From Planococcus sp. A6 (GTDB lineage: Bacteria > Bacillota > Bacilli > Bacillales_A > Planococcaceae), in assembly GCF_028823615.1 (NCBI RefSeq), contig NZ_JAPEHT010000022.1, positions 1 to 34,793 of the forward strand: 34,793 nucleotides of DNA, in the 5' to 3' direction. Numbering within the stretch: position 1 is the first letter of the stretch; each line of letters begins with the position of its first letter. The notes beneath the pieces are model-generated. The model searched no databases and was not told where the DNA came from. It saw only the letters and a list, made by a program, of their open reading frames with translations. Below, one piece after another: positions 16,512 through 25,466 of this stretch. Position numbers and translations under genes: made by a program.

Positions 16512-16539
16512 ATTGTACTCCCATTTTTCGGAAATTCAA
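16512..16539 (-). promoter_or_regulatory. Sigma-A promoter for the LtaS-like gene
   Basis: On the minus strand TTGAAT and TACAAT are separated by 16 bases. They lie about 75 bases before the LtaS-like ATG, which has its own AAAAGGTG ribosome site. Confidence 0.55.
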
Positions 16540-16564
16540 AGTTTGAAGCGGTTTTTTAGGAAGG

Positions 16565-17305
16565 TTACGCATTTTTCATCGCTTCGCGCCATTCGACAAG
16601 TTCCTTTTCTTCGATCTGTTTTTCAAGCACTCCATCCCATGCGCCGAGCCGAGTATTCCAGACACGCGCGTAGAAGAGGTCCTGTTTTTGGTCGTATAAT
16701 TGAAACTCGATGCACGGGATGTGTTCAGCTCCAAGCTCGTCACAAGATGAAACATCCGCGACGATTACTTGATAGCCATCTTCTGCACTGTTTTTTTCTT
16801 CCGTTAGCAGCTCATGGATGCGCTCGGTATCAGCATTCCGGCTAAGTGCGTAACGGTAGGAGGGTAAGGTTTGCCCACTTTCTTCAAGCACATCTTCTGA
16901 CAGCCCATAACTATCGTGCACGGCACTGAAGGACACGATGGCTTGATCGTCTTCCATCGCTTCTTCGAAAATGCCTTTTTCCAAATGGCCATGGCCTTTA
17001 TCGGTCAGCCGGTAGCCTTTTGCATCGAGGCGGATTAGCTGCGTGCTGTGCATTTTATCAATCAAATCGCGAATGAATAGCTCTTCGACAAACAGCATCT
17101 CAGCGAGCGCTGCAGGGCGGCGGATGTCTGCTTCTTGAAACGCCAGCAGCAGCATCTTCATTAAAATGTCCATTTTGAGCCGCTTGACGCGGGCAAACGA
17201 CACGTCATAAGAAACCAGCGGCACATGCCACGAAAGTTCTTTGACGATCGTCACGTCCTTGTTCGATACCACTTCCGCGCGCAGCTTGTTATTCAGTTTG
17301 TCCAT
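16565..17305 (-). CDS. Unrecognised protein with helix-turn-helix-like N-terminal half
   Basis: This 246-residue soluble protein begins four bases after the helicase stop codon, with AAGGGGTG before its ATG, so the two are almost certainly co-transcribed. Residues 45-115 (LMKMLLLAFQEADIRRPAAL, then FIRDLIDKM and LIRLDAKGYRLTDKGHGHLE) read like a winged-helix domain. The C-terminal half is acidic, with a probable beta-strand region FQLYDQKQDLFYARVW near 208-223. It has no signal peptide, membrane helix or nuclease motif that I can see. I do not recognise the family. Its position suggests an accessory or targeting subunit for the helicase. Confidence 0.65.
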   Translation of the reverse strand: MDKLNNKLRAEVVSNKDVTIVKELSWHVPLVSYDVSFARVKRLKMDILMKMLLLAFQEADIRRPAALAEMLFVEELFIRDLIDKMHSTQLIRLDAKGYRLTDKGHGHLEKGIFEEAMEDDQAIVSFSAVHDSYGLSEDVLEESGQTLPSYRYALSRNADTERIHELLTEEKNSAEDGYQVIVADVSSCDELGAEHIPCIEFQLYDQKQDLFYARVWNTRLGAWDGVLEKQIEEKELVEWREAMKNA

Positions 17306-17309
17306 TTGC

Positions 17310-20300
17310 TCACCCCTTCTGCAGCACTTTTACGCCTTGTTTTTGTTCAGCCACATCGAGCACATGCTGATACATCCGTTTCGTCTGTTCTTTTTTCGCA
17401 CGCTTCGTGAACATCGCGGAACTGCCGACCATCACGAGTAATTGCTTGGCGCGCGACAACGCGACGTTCAATCGGCGGTAATCTTTCGCAAAGCCGATAT
17501 CGCCGCGGTCATTGTGGTTATTGCGGACCATGCTTAGGAGGATAATCTCCATTTCACTGCCTTGGAATCGGTCGACCGTGCCGGTGCGGAGCAGTAGATG
17601 CGGCAGTCGCATTTCCTGGTCGATCATGCGCTGCAGCCGCTTCACTTGTTCGCCGTAGAACGAAATGACGCCGACCGTTTTCAGCTCATCCGCCGGAATC
17701 CGCCCGGCCGCTTTCGCTTCGGCCACCGCATCGTTAAGTTCCACCAGCAGGCGGCTGATTTCTGCAAGTTCCGACGGGTTGAATAAGCTTTTCCCGCCGC
17801 TCATGCGCTCCTCGAAATACGCCGGTTCGTTCGGCAAATCGAGCCACATGAGATGGTTGTTGCGTTTGACGGATGCCGACTCAAGGAAATGGTCGCGTTC
17901 TTTGTCTGAATCAGCCAAGCCACATTGCAATTGCACATTCTCGTCTTTATAGAACGGCGAGATGGTTTCCATGATGTCTTTGTGCATGCGGTACTGGATG
18001 GCGAGCATCGTCTTGTTGGTCTCCGGCAAGTTTTTATACAAGCGTTCGAACAACGATTCTTCGAGCAGTTTTTCGAGTTCGCGCTTTTCTTCAAAGCCGC
18101 TGCCCTCTTTAATCATTTCTTCTAAGGTCTCTTCCAAAGTATCGTTGCCGAGCAATGGCGGCAATTGGTGATGATCGCCGACCAAAATGACTTTTTTGCC
18201 TTTGAGCATCGGCAATAATAGTTCAGGAGGCGTCGCTTTCGACACTTCGTCGACGATAACAACATCGAATACCGGATAATTGTCCTGAAAATCCTTGCGT
18301 GCTGATGCCACGCAAGTCGTCCCGATGACATTGGCGTGTTTGATGTAGAGCTTGCGGATTTCATCCAAATCGTGCTCGTTCGCCGACTCCAACAACCCGA
18401 TCCATTGCTTTTGCACCGATTGCAATAAGGGGAAGTTTTTCTGCTCTTGCTTGAGCGATTCCACATCGAATGACAAGCTGGCGAGTTGTTTCGCGGTTTC
18501 TTCGTATGCCGCTTCCGGATCCATTGAAAGGATGGTTTCCAAAGCTTGAAGTTCCTGCTCTTTCTCTGTTAGACGCTGCATCACCACGGCAAGTTGCGCT
18601 GCAATCTCTACGATTCGCTGTTCCGCTTGGTCAAATGCCGTTTGTTCAGCGAGCAAATTGACTTGCTGCTGCTCCAAATCTGCTGCCGCTTGAACCGAAT
18701 CCGCTTGACCTTTCCGTAGCTGCGTCAATTGCATTTCGTGATCGGCAATCGCCTGTCCGATATCTTCCGGTACGTCGATCGAAACGGACAAACTGGCCAC
18801 TCGCCGTCCGATGCGTGAAAGTTCTTCCCGCTGCCGTTCGAACTGCTCAAGCCCCCGTTCGTCCAAGTCCAGGTAGCGCTGCCTGTGCTTTTCGAGTTCC
18901 ATGCACAGCGCTTTTTTCAATTGGCCAAATGCACGTTGCGACTCTTCTATATAAATATCGGGGGCTTTTAGCATCGCGCCTCTCCGCCATACATCGTTCT
19001 GCCGTTTGTATAAGCCGCTCAGCGCTTTCGTGAGCACGCTCGAATCGATATGCTGCGAATTTTTCAGCACCGCGCGCAGCTTTTCCAGAAATTCATCGAT
19101 ATTGGCCGAGGTGAACGATTCCGCTTGCGACAAGGCGCGTTCTTTCACTTGCACCGCATCGATGCCAGAACCTCCGAGCAATTTCTCGACATAGCCGATC
19201 GCTGAAGTGACACTGGTATTATAGGCTTCGAGTTTTTTACGCTCGGCCATCTTGTCGCGGATCATCTCGAGTTTGCTGAGTGAGAAAGTGATCGCCGGCA
19301 CTTCTTCGATCTCGTGTTCATTCATCACATCAAGCAAACTGCCGACTTTCTTCATGCCTTCGACTGCTTCAAGCACGGCTTGCTTTTCCTTAGCTTTTGC
19401 CATCACTTCGTCGCGTTTTTCTTCAATCAATGCCATCTCGCGGTGGAGTGCTGACAACTTGTCGTTCAGCTGATTGGACTCGCGTACGCGTTCGAGTTGC
19501 TCGATGGTTTCGGCTATGTGCTGCTGTTGTTGTTCGAACCATTCGGGCCCATGACCGCTATCGATCAAGCCCTGCGCTTTCTGGATCTTCGCTTGCAGAA
19601 CATCCATTTTCTCTTGGATGCTGTTTTTGCGGCTTGTTGCTTGCCGCTGTTCGAGCTCGAATGCCCGGGTTTTATTTTGCAATGGTTCGATGGATGACTG
19701 CAATTCGCGTTGTGTCGCTTGGGCTGTCTTTTTATCTTCTACGGCTTGCTTCCATTTTTCAAAAACCGGCTGCAATTCTGTATAGGCCTGTTGCGTTTCT
19801 TTAAGCTTTTGGGCGACTTCTTGTTCGCGAATTTCACGTGCCTCGAACTGCGCTGTGATTTCTTTTAAGGTATGGTCTTTCCAATACTGGCCGACGTTTT
19901 CTTCGATGAATTTTTGGCCGTCTTCTTCGATGCTTTCGGTGCGCCCGACTCGCAAGATGCGGATGTCTTTATGTGCAAGCAAGCGCCCGAGCGCATTATC
20001 GACTGCCAGATTCGACTGGGAAGCGACGAGCGTGCGCAAGCCTTTTTTCGCATTTTGCAGGCAGATTTCCGAAATGACCGTCGTCTTGCCGGTTCCGGGA
20101 GGCCCTTGGATGACATATAAATCTTCCGCTGACATCGCCCCTGTCACCGCTTGCTGCTGGAATTCATTCAAGCGGTTGTGGAACTCGAGTTTCGGCATTT
20201 CTTTTAGCTGCGCCACATTCGGCCGTTCCTCAAATAATAGGCGATCGAGCTGTGGGTTGACCGCGAGTCCCTTCTCGAGATTGGTGAAGCCCTGGCGCAA

Positions 20301-21074
20301 TCTCCGGATTTGGCTGAGTGCCGCGAAATTGCTGAACACAACTTCCCTTTTTGGTAGGGCATGCGCTTTTTCGCGCAGCTGCTTGATGATGTATGGATTC
20401 AATTCGATTTCGATCGTGCGGTTCTTGGTCTTGAGGACACTTCCGACATCGCCGTCGATCCCTGTCAAGCGGACGCTTAGATTGCGCAGGTTTTTCCATT
20501 CTTTGTCGTCCATGCGGCAGCCCGTCAAGGTGATGCGGCTGAAGTCGTGGCTGAACGCCAGATTCGAATAGCCTGTCTTGATATCTGGAATATCCATGCC
20601 CTGTTCTTGGATTTTCAAATAACCTTCCCAGCTCGAGATGCGCTTTTTCACGTAATCCGAACGCTCTTTCGCCGGCGTCATCCGGTTGATCAAATTCATG
20701 AACGCTACCGGCACCGGATCGCGCGAATTGTTGAACTGAATCGACTCCTCGCGCTGCCAATTGGTGCCGAGCGCTTGGTATGCTTTGCGTAAAGTCACGT
20801 TGGTCACCAATAATTGATGGTTGGCGAACACGCAGTGAAGCACAGCGAGTTGCCCTGACGCTTGGTTCGTCAGCCGATCCGTCTGTTCTGCACTAAACAG
20901 CAGCGCAACCGAAAGAGAGCCATCCGCGGTCGACGGATAGCGTTCAAGAAATACTTGAAACGGTTTGTCCGCCATAAAAAATGAGCGTTCGCTGATGCCG
21001 AACCCTCTCATCTTTTCCGATGCGGTTTTAGTTAGACGTATAGACGTCTGGTATGTGTTTGTCTGCGTTGCCAT
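17310..21074 (-). CDS. Very large superfamily 1 helicase with coiled-coil insertion
   Basis: The product has 1254 residues from the ATG with AGGTGA seven bases upstream; the open frame runs 48 codons further without a better ribosome site. Motif I is QGPPGTGKTT at about 323-332. Motif II/III follow far away, as VIVDEVSKA at about 939-947 and GDHHQLPP at about 964-971. Then come AIQYRMHKDIM (about 1025), DRFQGSEMEI (about 1168) and RRLNVALSRAK (about 1201). This is the Upf1/Dna2-like SF1B pattern. About 600 residues between motifs I and II are rich in Glu, Gln and Lys heptads and should form long antiparallel coiled coil. The role is unknown: repair, RNA processing and conflict systems are all possible for such enzymes. 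It forms a two-gene operon with the protein ending at 16565. Confidence 0.9.
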   Translation of the reverse strand: MATQTNTYQTSIRLTKTASEKMRGFGISERSFFMADKPFQVFLERYPSTADGSLSVALLFSAEQTDRLTNQASGQLAVLHCVFANHQLLVTNVTLRKAYQALGTNWQREESIQFNNSRDPVPVAFMNLINRMTPAKERSDYVKKRISSWEGYLKIQEQGMDIPDIKTGYSNLAFSHDFSRITLTGCRMDDKEWKNLRNLSVRLTGIDGDVGSVLKTKNRTIEIELNPYIIKQLREKAHALPKREVVFSNFAALSQIRRLRQGFTNLEKGLAVNPQLDRLLFEERPNVAQLKEMPKLEFHNRLNEFQQQAVTGAMSAEDLYVIQGPPGTGKTTVISEICLQNAKKGLRTLVASQSNLAVDNALGRLLAHKDIRILRVGRTESIEEDGQKFIEENVGQYWKDHTLKEITAQFEAREIREQEVAQKLKETQQAYTELQPVFEKWKQAVEDKKTAQATQRELQSSIEPLQNKTRAFELEQRQATSRKNSIQEKMDVLQAKIQKAQGLIDSGHGPEWFEQQQQHIAETIEQLERVRESNQLNDKLSALHREMALIEEKRDEVMAKAKEKQAVLEAVEGMKKVGSLLDVMNEHEIEEVPAITFSLSKLEMIRDKMAERKKLEAYNTSVTSAIGYVEKLLGGSGIDAVQVKERALSQAESFTSANIDEFLEKLRAVLKNSQHIDSSVLTKALSGLYKRQNDVWRRGAMLKAPDIYIEESQRAFGQLKKALCMELEKHRQRYLDLDERGLEQFERQREELSRIGRRVASLSVSIDVPEDIGQAIADHEMQLTQLRKGQADSVQAAADLEQQQVNLLAEQTAFDQAEQRIVEIAAQLAVVMQRLTEKEQELQALETILSMDPEAAYEETAKQLASLSFDVESLKQEQKNFPLLQSVQKQWIGLLESANEHDLDEIRKLYIKHANVIGTTCVASARKDFQDNYPVFDVVIVDEVSKATPPELLLPMLKGKKVILVGDHHQLPPLLGNDTLEETLEEMIKEGSGFEEKRELEKLLEESLFERLYKNLPETNKTMLAIQYRMHKDIMETISPFYKDENVQLQCGLADSDKERDHFLESASVKRNNHLMWLDLPNEPAYFEERMSGGKSLFNPSELAEISRLLVELNDAVAEAKAAGRIPADELKTVGVISFYGEQVKRLQRMIDQEMRLPHLLLRTGTVDRFQGSEMEIILLSMVRNNHNDRGDIGFAKDYRRLNVALSRAKQLLVMVGSSAMFTKRAKKEQTKRMYQHVLDVAEQKQGVKVLQKG

Positions 21075-21100
21075 TGTGTCATCACCTGTTCTGCCAAACT

Positions 21101-21122
21101 GAAAAAGCCGAATAGCCCGGCT
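21101..21122 (-). terminator. Terminator-like hairpin in the helicase leader
   Basis: On the minus strand AGCCG-GGCTATT-CGGCT is followed by TTTTTC, 27-48 bases before the helicase ATG. No gene on this strand ends just upstream, so it lies inside the helicase 5' leader. The stem is only five pairs, so it could be chance, or a weak attenuator. Confidence 0.35.
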
Positions 21123-21304
21123 GGTTTCTTCGGGTTTTCGCTGTCGATCGTATCTTCTAATCATATCACCTGCAGGGCCCTTATGTTTTCTGAACTTATG
21201 TATTTTAAAGGAAACCATTCTTTTGCCTCACACAATTTCACGCATTGTAGAACTTGAAACTTTATTGCGTAAAAAGCGTAAACCATTAAAGGGAGATGAA
21301 GAGT

Positions 21305-21493
21305 ATGAAGCACATAGAAAAGAAATGCCCAGATTGCGGAGGGAATTCGTTTGTCCAAGCGATGGATTTCGTCAACTTGCGCCCATTGAATAAGAAAATG
21401 TCTTTCGGTTCGGAACGGGTCTTCACGGTTTGCCTCGACTGCGGTGAGGTCGTTTCCATCAAAGTGAAAGAGCCGAAAAAGCTTTTGCCCTGA
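21305..21493 (+). CDS. 62-residue zinc-ribbon-like protein
   Basis: The small protein has CPDCGG near residues 8-13 and CLDCGEVV near 44-51, two knuckles of a zinc ribbon. Between them lies a charged strand region (MDFVNLRPLNKKM), and it ends in a basic tail. AGGGAG lies nine bases before the ATG at 21305, which I prefer to the in-frame ATG three codons upstream. It is divergent from the helicase. Similar small zinc-ribbon proteins are common in Bacillales without known function. No partner on its strand is evident. Confidence 0.75.
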   Translation: MKHIEKKCPDCGGNSFVQAMDFVNLRPLNKKMSFGSERVFTVCLDCGEVVSIKVKEPKKLLP

Positions 21494-21515
21494 GTGTTCA
21501 TGGTCAACTGAACGT

Positions 21516-21556
21516 AAAAAACCTGCGGCTCTCCGGCTGGTTCAAGGCCGGCCATC
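21516..21556. terminator. Possible bidirectional terminator
   Basis: An imperfect long stem with outer ACCTG/CAGGT and inner CCGGC/GCCGG lies between the convergent zinc-ribbon and dehydrogenase genes. On the minus strand it is followed by six Ts (AAAAAA before ACCTG on plus), suiting the dehydrogenase gene. Confidence 0.5.
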
Positions 21557-21598
21557 GAGCGCACAGGTATTTTCGGATATTTTACACTTCATTTCAGT

Positions 21599-22339
21599 TT
21601 ATTGCGCGGTATAGCCGCCGTCGACCAGGATCGTCGTGCCGGTGGTGAAGTCATTTTCACTTAGGAAAATAATTGCGTGGGCGATTTCGTCCGCGTTCCC
21701 CAGGCGCCCGATTGGATGCTTACTGACCAGCTGCCCGTAGAACTCTTCGCCCAACGCTTCACGGCTCACCATGCCGGATTCGACATAGCCCGGCGCGACG
21801 GCGTTGACGCGGATGCCGTGCGGTGCATATTGGAGCGCCAAGGATTTCGTCATAAGGTTGACCGCACCTTTTGATGCGTTATAGGCAAATGCCGCCCCTT
21901 CACCGACACTTCCAAGAATCGAAGAAGTGTTGATGATGGCGCCGCCTCCATTGTTCATCATATGGCGGATTGCGTGCTTCGCACCAAAGAAGATGCTGTC
22001 CTGGTTGACTGCGATAACTTTATGGTAATCCTCATAGCTCAACTCGTGTGTCTCCGTCAACGCGCCGATGCCTGCGTTGCTTACGAGGAGATCAATTGTG
22101 CCGAATTGTTCGATCGCGAAATCGATCATGCCCTTCACCGAATCTTCGCTTGCTACATCTACTTTAATGAACAGGATGTCGCCATCGTTCTTCAAGCTCT
22201 CTGCGGCTTGTTTGCCGCCTTCTTCATTAAAATCGGCAATGACCACTTTTGCGCCTTTCGCTAAATATGCTTTTGCCGCCGCCAACCCGATGCCGGAAGC
22301 CCCGCCTGTCACCACTGCCACTTTGCCTGCCAAATCCAT
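21599..22339 (-). CDS. Short-chain dehydrogenase/reductase
   Basis: This classical SDR has 246 residues from the ATG with GGAGG eight bases upstream; the open frame extends seven codons further without support. The cofactor motif TGGASGIG lies near 11-18, NAG near 88-90, and the catalytic Ser140, Tyr153 and Lys157 in NTSSILGS and YNASKGAV. The Asp at the end of the second strand (VVIADFNEEGG) predicts NAD(H) preference. Substrate is not predictable; 3-oxoacyl-ACP reductase-like and glucose dehydrogenase-like enzymes share this pattern. It lies 68 bases after a DUF1697 gene and may be separately transcribed. Confidence 0.9.
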   Translation of the reverse strand: MDLAGKVAVVTGGASGIGLAAAKAYLAKGAKVVIADFNEEGGKQAAESLKNDGDILFIKVDVASEDSVKGMIDFAIEQFGTIDLLVSNAGIGALTETHELSYEDYHKVIAVNQDSIFFGAKHAIRHMMNNGGGAIINTSSILGSVGEGAAFAYNASKGAVNLMTKSLALQYAPHGIRVNAVAPGYVESGMVSREALGEEFYGQLVSKHPIGRLGNADEIAHAIIFLSENDFTTGTTILVDGGYTAQ

Positions 22340-22407
22340 CCTGATCGCCTCCAATTCCAAATTTCATATCATATTCATCTTATCAGAATTATTCATCAAT
22401 TCATAAG

Positions 22408-22962
22408 TTAATTCGGTGACTTTTCTTCCAGTTCCTTCATTAAATTGTAAATCTTCCGGACAGTATTGACGTTGCGGACGGTGACCAGTTTATACAGCTT
22501 GGTCCCGACGATTTTTGCCATCCCACTTTTGGTTACATCCCTTCGATCAACCGACCAAAGAATTGCTCCGGGCACATATTGAACACGGTCGATTTCTTGC
22601 TTCAAGGGCAATTGTTCAAGCACGCGTTCATCATCGGCTTGTTCCCATAAAAACAGCACATCGCTTTTCAATCGTTCATCGTTGGTCCATTCAGGCGGGA
22701 CCGTTTGTGCAATGCGCTTGTATTCTTCGAATGAATAAACGAGCACCTTGATGCGCAGTCCGAAATGTTCAAAAATCGCCTCTTCCAAAACAAGCGTTAC
22801 TCGCTCTTTATTGCGGGCGTCTTCGAAAACGATATTCCCTGAATTAATATACGTTTTGACCGACGACATGCCTGCTTGTTCGAACGCTTCTTTCAGTTCT
22901 TTCATATTGATTTTATTGTTGCCGCCGACATTGATTCCGCGAAGCAACGCTGCATAGATCAT
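22408..22962 (-). CDS. DUF1697 family protein
   Basis: The protein has about 184 residues, beginning MIYAALLRGINVGGNNKINMKEL, the diagnostic N-terminus of DUF1697, followed by the conserved YINSGNIVFE near residue 38 and the C-terminal VTVRNVNTVRKI. The ATG at 22962 has GGGGAG six bases upstream; two earlier in-frame candidates are less well placed. The family is cytosolic and widespread in Firmicutes and Actinobacteria. No activity is firmly established that I know of. Confidence 0.9.
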   Translation of the reverse strand: MIYAALLRGINVGGNNKINMKELKEAFEQAGMSSVKTYINSGNIVFEDARNKERVTLVLEEAIFEHFGLRIKVLVYSFEEYKRIAQTVPPEWTNDERLKSDVLFLWEQADDERVLEQLPLKQEIDRVQYVPGAILWSVDRRDVTKSGMAKIVGTKLYKLVTVRNVNTVRKIYNLMKELEEKSPN

Positions 22963-23043
22963 GGACATCTCCCCTTTTGAAAAATAGCGGACTAGCAAAT
23001 GGAGCTGGTCGTCATACTATCCGTTTTTTTAGAAACCTAATTT

Positions 23044-23073
23044 TTGACGGAGTTCTCATACAAGGCGTACAGT
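23044..23073 (+). promoter_or_regulatory. Sigma-A promoter for the sulfurtransferase gene
   Basis: TTGACG and TACAGT are separated by 18 bases, about 30 bases before the ATG of the sulfurtransferase gene. The ribosome site AAGGAGGAG follows. Confidence 0.5.
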
Positions 23074-23104
23074 AAAGACAACTACACGAAGGAGGAGTTC
23101 TTAG

Positions 23105-23971
23105 ATGAATGATATTCCATTAATCGTGACAACCGATTGGCTAGCCGAGCATTTGGATGATCCTGATTTACGGATTGTGGATGCCACGGTATTCATGAAA
23201 TTTCCGGAAGCCGGCGGGCCGCCGGATGTCGAATCCGGCAAAGAGTCCTTTGCACAAGGCCATGTCCCAGGAGCCGTGTATGCTGATTTGCTCGGGGAAT
23301 TGACCGATAGCGAATCGGATTTGCCGTTCACGGTGCCGCCGCGCGACGCATTTATCGACAAAATGACCGAGCTCGGCATCGGCGACGGCACACGCACCGT
23401 CGTCTATGATCAAAATGCACTCGTCGGCGAATCGGTTGCCGCTTCGTACTGGGCTTCGCGCCTCGCGTGGCAATTGCGTTATGAAGGATTCGGCCAAATC
23501 GCCATTTTAGAAGGCGGTTTGCAGAAATGGCAGGCGGAAGGCCGCGACTTATCAACAGACCAAGCGTCCTACCCAAAAGCCAGCTTCTCAGGGCAGCGTC
23601 GCAGTGATATGCTCGCCACGAAAGAAGACGTCCGAAAAGCCATCGATGACGAACAGACCATTCTCATCGATAGCCTGTCGCCGGAAGAATACGAAGGCAG
23701 CCACATCCCAAGCAGCCAAAACGTCTTTTTCGGCGTTCATGCAGACGAACAGTCAAAAGCATTGTACGACGATAAAAAACTGCGTGCTGCCTTTGAACAG
23801 ACTGGCGCGCTCGACCCCAACAAAAAAGTCATCACGTATTGCGGGGGCGGCATCGCGGCAACATGGAACGCCTTGTTGCTGAATAAACTCGGGCAACCGA
23901 ATGTCGCGGTATACGACGGATCGATGAACGAATGGACAAGCGATCCATCGTGCCCGGTCGTTAAAAGCTAA
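23105..23971 (+). CDS. Two-domain rhodanese-like sulfurtransferase
   Basis: The 288-residue protein has two rhodanese domains (about 5-150 and 168-285), as in thiosulfate and 3-mercaptopyruvate sulfurtransferases. The N-terminal domain has GHVPGAVYADLLGEL near 52-66 and no active cysteine. The C-terminal domain has the persulfide Cys246 in ITYCGGGIAATW. The CGGGIA loop favours neither donor clearly. The ATG has AAGGAGGAG seven bases upstream. It is a single-gene unit, with a promoter before it and a strong terminator after it. It is probably cytosolic, since no signal peptide is seen. Confidence 0.93.
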   Translation: MNDIPLIVTTDWLAEHLDDPDLRIVDATVFMKFPEAGGPPDVESGKESFAQGHVPGAVYADLLGELTDSESDLPFTVPPRDAFIDKMTELGIGDGTRTVVYDQNALVGESVAASYWASRLAWQLRYEGFGQIAILEGGLQKWQAEGRDLSTDQASYPKASFSGQRRSDMLATKEDVRKAIDDEQTILIDSLSPEEYEGSHIPSSQNVFFGVHADEQSKALYDDKKLRAAFEQTGALDPNKKVITYCGGGIAATWNALLLNKLGQPNVAVYDGSMNEWTSDPSCPVVKS

Positions 23972-23989
23972 ACTCGCTAATACAAGAAC

Positions 23990-24025
23990 ACTCCCGGCCA
24001 ACTTCTGATGGCTGGGAGTTTTTTT
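23990..24025 (+). terminator. Terminator after the sulfurtransferase gene
   Basis: ACTCCCGGCCA pairs with TGGCTGGGAGT through one G-U pair, then seven Ts on the plus strand. Confidence 0.88.
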
Positions 24026-24057
24026 GCCTGCGCGACCGATCCATCATCCGTTGGAAA

Positions 24058-25273
24058 CTACTCGATTTTCTTCTTGCGTTTCATCAGCTTCCTCTTTTTC
24101 TTTTCAGAAACCAAAGGCTTCGGCGCTGGATTGTAGTCATCGGCATACATGCCGGTATAGGATTGATACCATTTGAATAAATGCACGAGAACTACTTTGA
24201 GAACTGCATAGGCCGGTATCCCGATGATGACGCCGGGCAAACCGAATAAGCTCCCAGCTGTCAGCAGCACGGCGATGATCGTCACCGGATGGATATTCAA
24301 GCTGCTTCCGAGGACAAGCGGCTGCACAACGCGCCCCTCCAATGTCTGTTCGATAATGAACACAATCAGCACTTTCAAAAGCATGAGCGGTGGATGCAGG
24401 ACAATGGCGATGATGAAGATCGGAATGACCGCGATAAAGGTCCCAAGAAATGGAATCAAATTCAATGCGCCCGCCAAAACCCCAAGCGTCAGCGCATACT
24501 CCAGGCCGATGATGCTCAAGCCGATCCAGAACATCAGCCCGACAAAAAATGCGACGAGCAGCTGGCCACGGATATACTGGCTGATCTGCATATTCATTTC
24601 GCGCAGCAATCGGTAGGTCTGTTCCCGCATATGCGAAGGCACAAATTTCATAATATGATACGGCAGGTGATGGCCGTCCTTCAATAAATAGAACAAGATG
24701 AAAGGCGTCGTGATCAAGGCCAAGACGGTCGTCGACACGATGCCGAATACATTGCCGATGCCGCTCCCCGCCGACTTGATCAGTAATCGTGGCCGTGATG
24801 CCGCCTTCTTCCCCGGTTAATTGTTCCTGCAGCCCTGCCAAAAATTCACTTTCAAAAAATGTATCGATTTTGGCGATAAAGCTGGCTAAATAATCCTGCC
24901 AGTTTTCCAGTAAGTCCAGTGATTGTTCGCGGATTACCGGGATCAAAGCCGTAACGCCCCATGCGAGCAAGCCGAGAATCACTACGAAGACAATCGTAAT
25001 GCCGCCGAGTCTGTTGATTTTTTTCGTTTCCATCCAATCAATCAAAGGGCTTAGCAAATAATACAATACCCCGGCCATGATCAGCGGCAGCCCCATGACG
25101 CTGATCAATGCAAATAGCGGTGCGAAAATGAAGCTGATTCTTGGCAACAGCAGGATGTTCACTTGGATCAATAAAAGAATGACCAGTACGGATACCGCTT
25201 TATTGTTCAACACCCACCTCACGAACCACGAAGCGGCAAGGCTGAACGCCGTTTTGTTCTTTTCCGGCTCCAT
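24058..25273 (-). pseudogene. AI-2E family transporter, frameshifted
   Basis: AI-2E/YdbI-like permeases have about eight transmembrane helices and export small molecules or exchange ions. The 5' frame, from the ATG with GAGGGTG upstream, gives the first three or four helices and the long extracytoplasmic loop, ending its sense at ATITDQV. The 3' frame resumes at SAGSGIGNVFGIVSTTVLALITTPFILFYLLKDG and runs through the conserved C-terminal half, LLREMNMQISQYIRGQLLVAF and GVIIGIPAYAVLKV, to a basic tail. The frames meet near 24770-24780, inside a region where homologues have additional loop residues, so a small frame-changing deletion is likely. Its size is uncertain because this loop varies. 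The original 5' frame stays open for another 190 codons in meaningless sequence. Confidence 0.82.
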
Positions 25274-25427
25274 CGAACCCACCCTCTCCAAAAACACAAT
25301 TGGTTTTGGCATATCCCAGACAAGGTGCGCCGGCAGCAGTGGCAGAGTTCGTGATTACAGATAAAGTACCCCCATCCCTGCCATTTCACACCGCTCCGTC
25401 CGTTGAGAATCAGAACTTTTTTAAGAC

Positions 25428-25459
25428 AAAAGCTCCCCAGCATTTGCCGGAGAGCTTTT
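25428..25459 (-). terminator. Terminator after the FusB-family gene
   Basis: AAAAGCTC with GAGCTTTT and an inner GG/CC-rich extension form a hairpin about seven bases past the stop codon. On the minus strand it is followed by TTTTGTCTT. Confidence 0.7.
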
Positions 25460-25466
25460 GGGTCAT

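Noticed and set aside
19855-20571. 238-codon plus-strand ORF opposite the helicase
   Set aside because: Antisense shadow; cysteine/serine-rich nonsense with no ribosome site.
16565-21074. Helicase pair as a defence island
   Set aside because: No nuclease, methylase, toxin, integrase or other defence gene in the flanks; kept only as an open finding about the pair.
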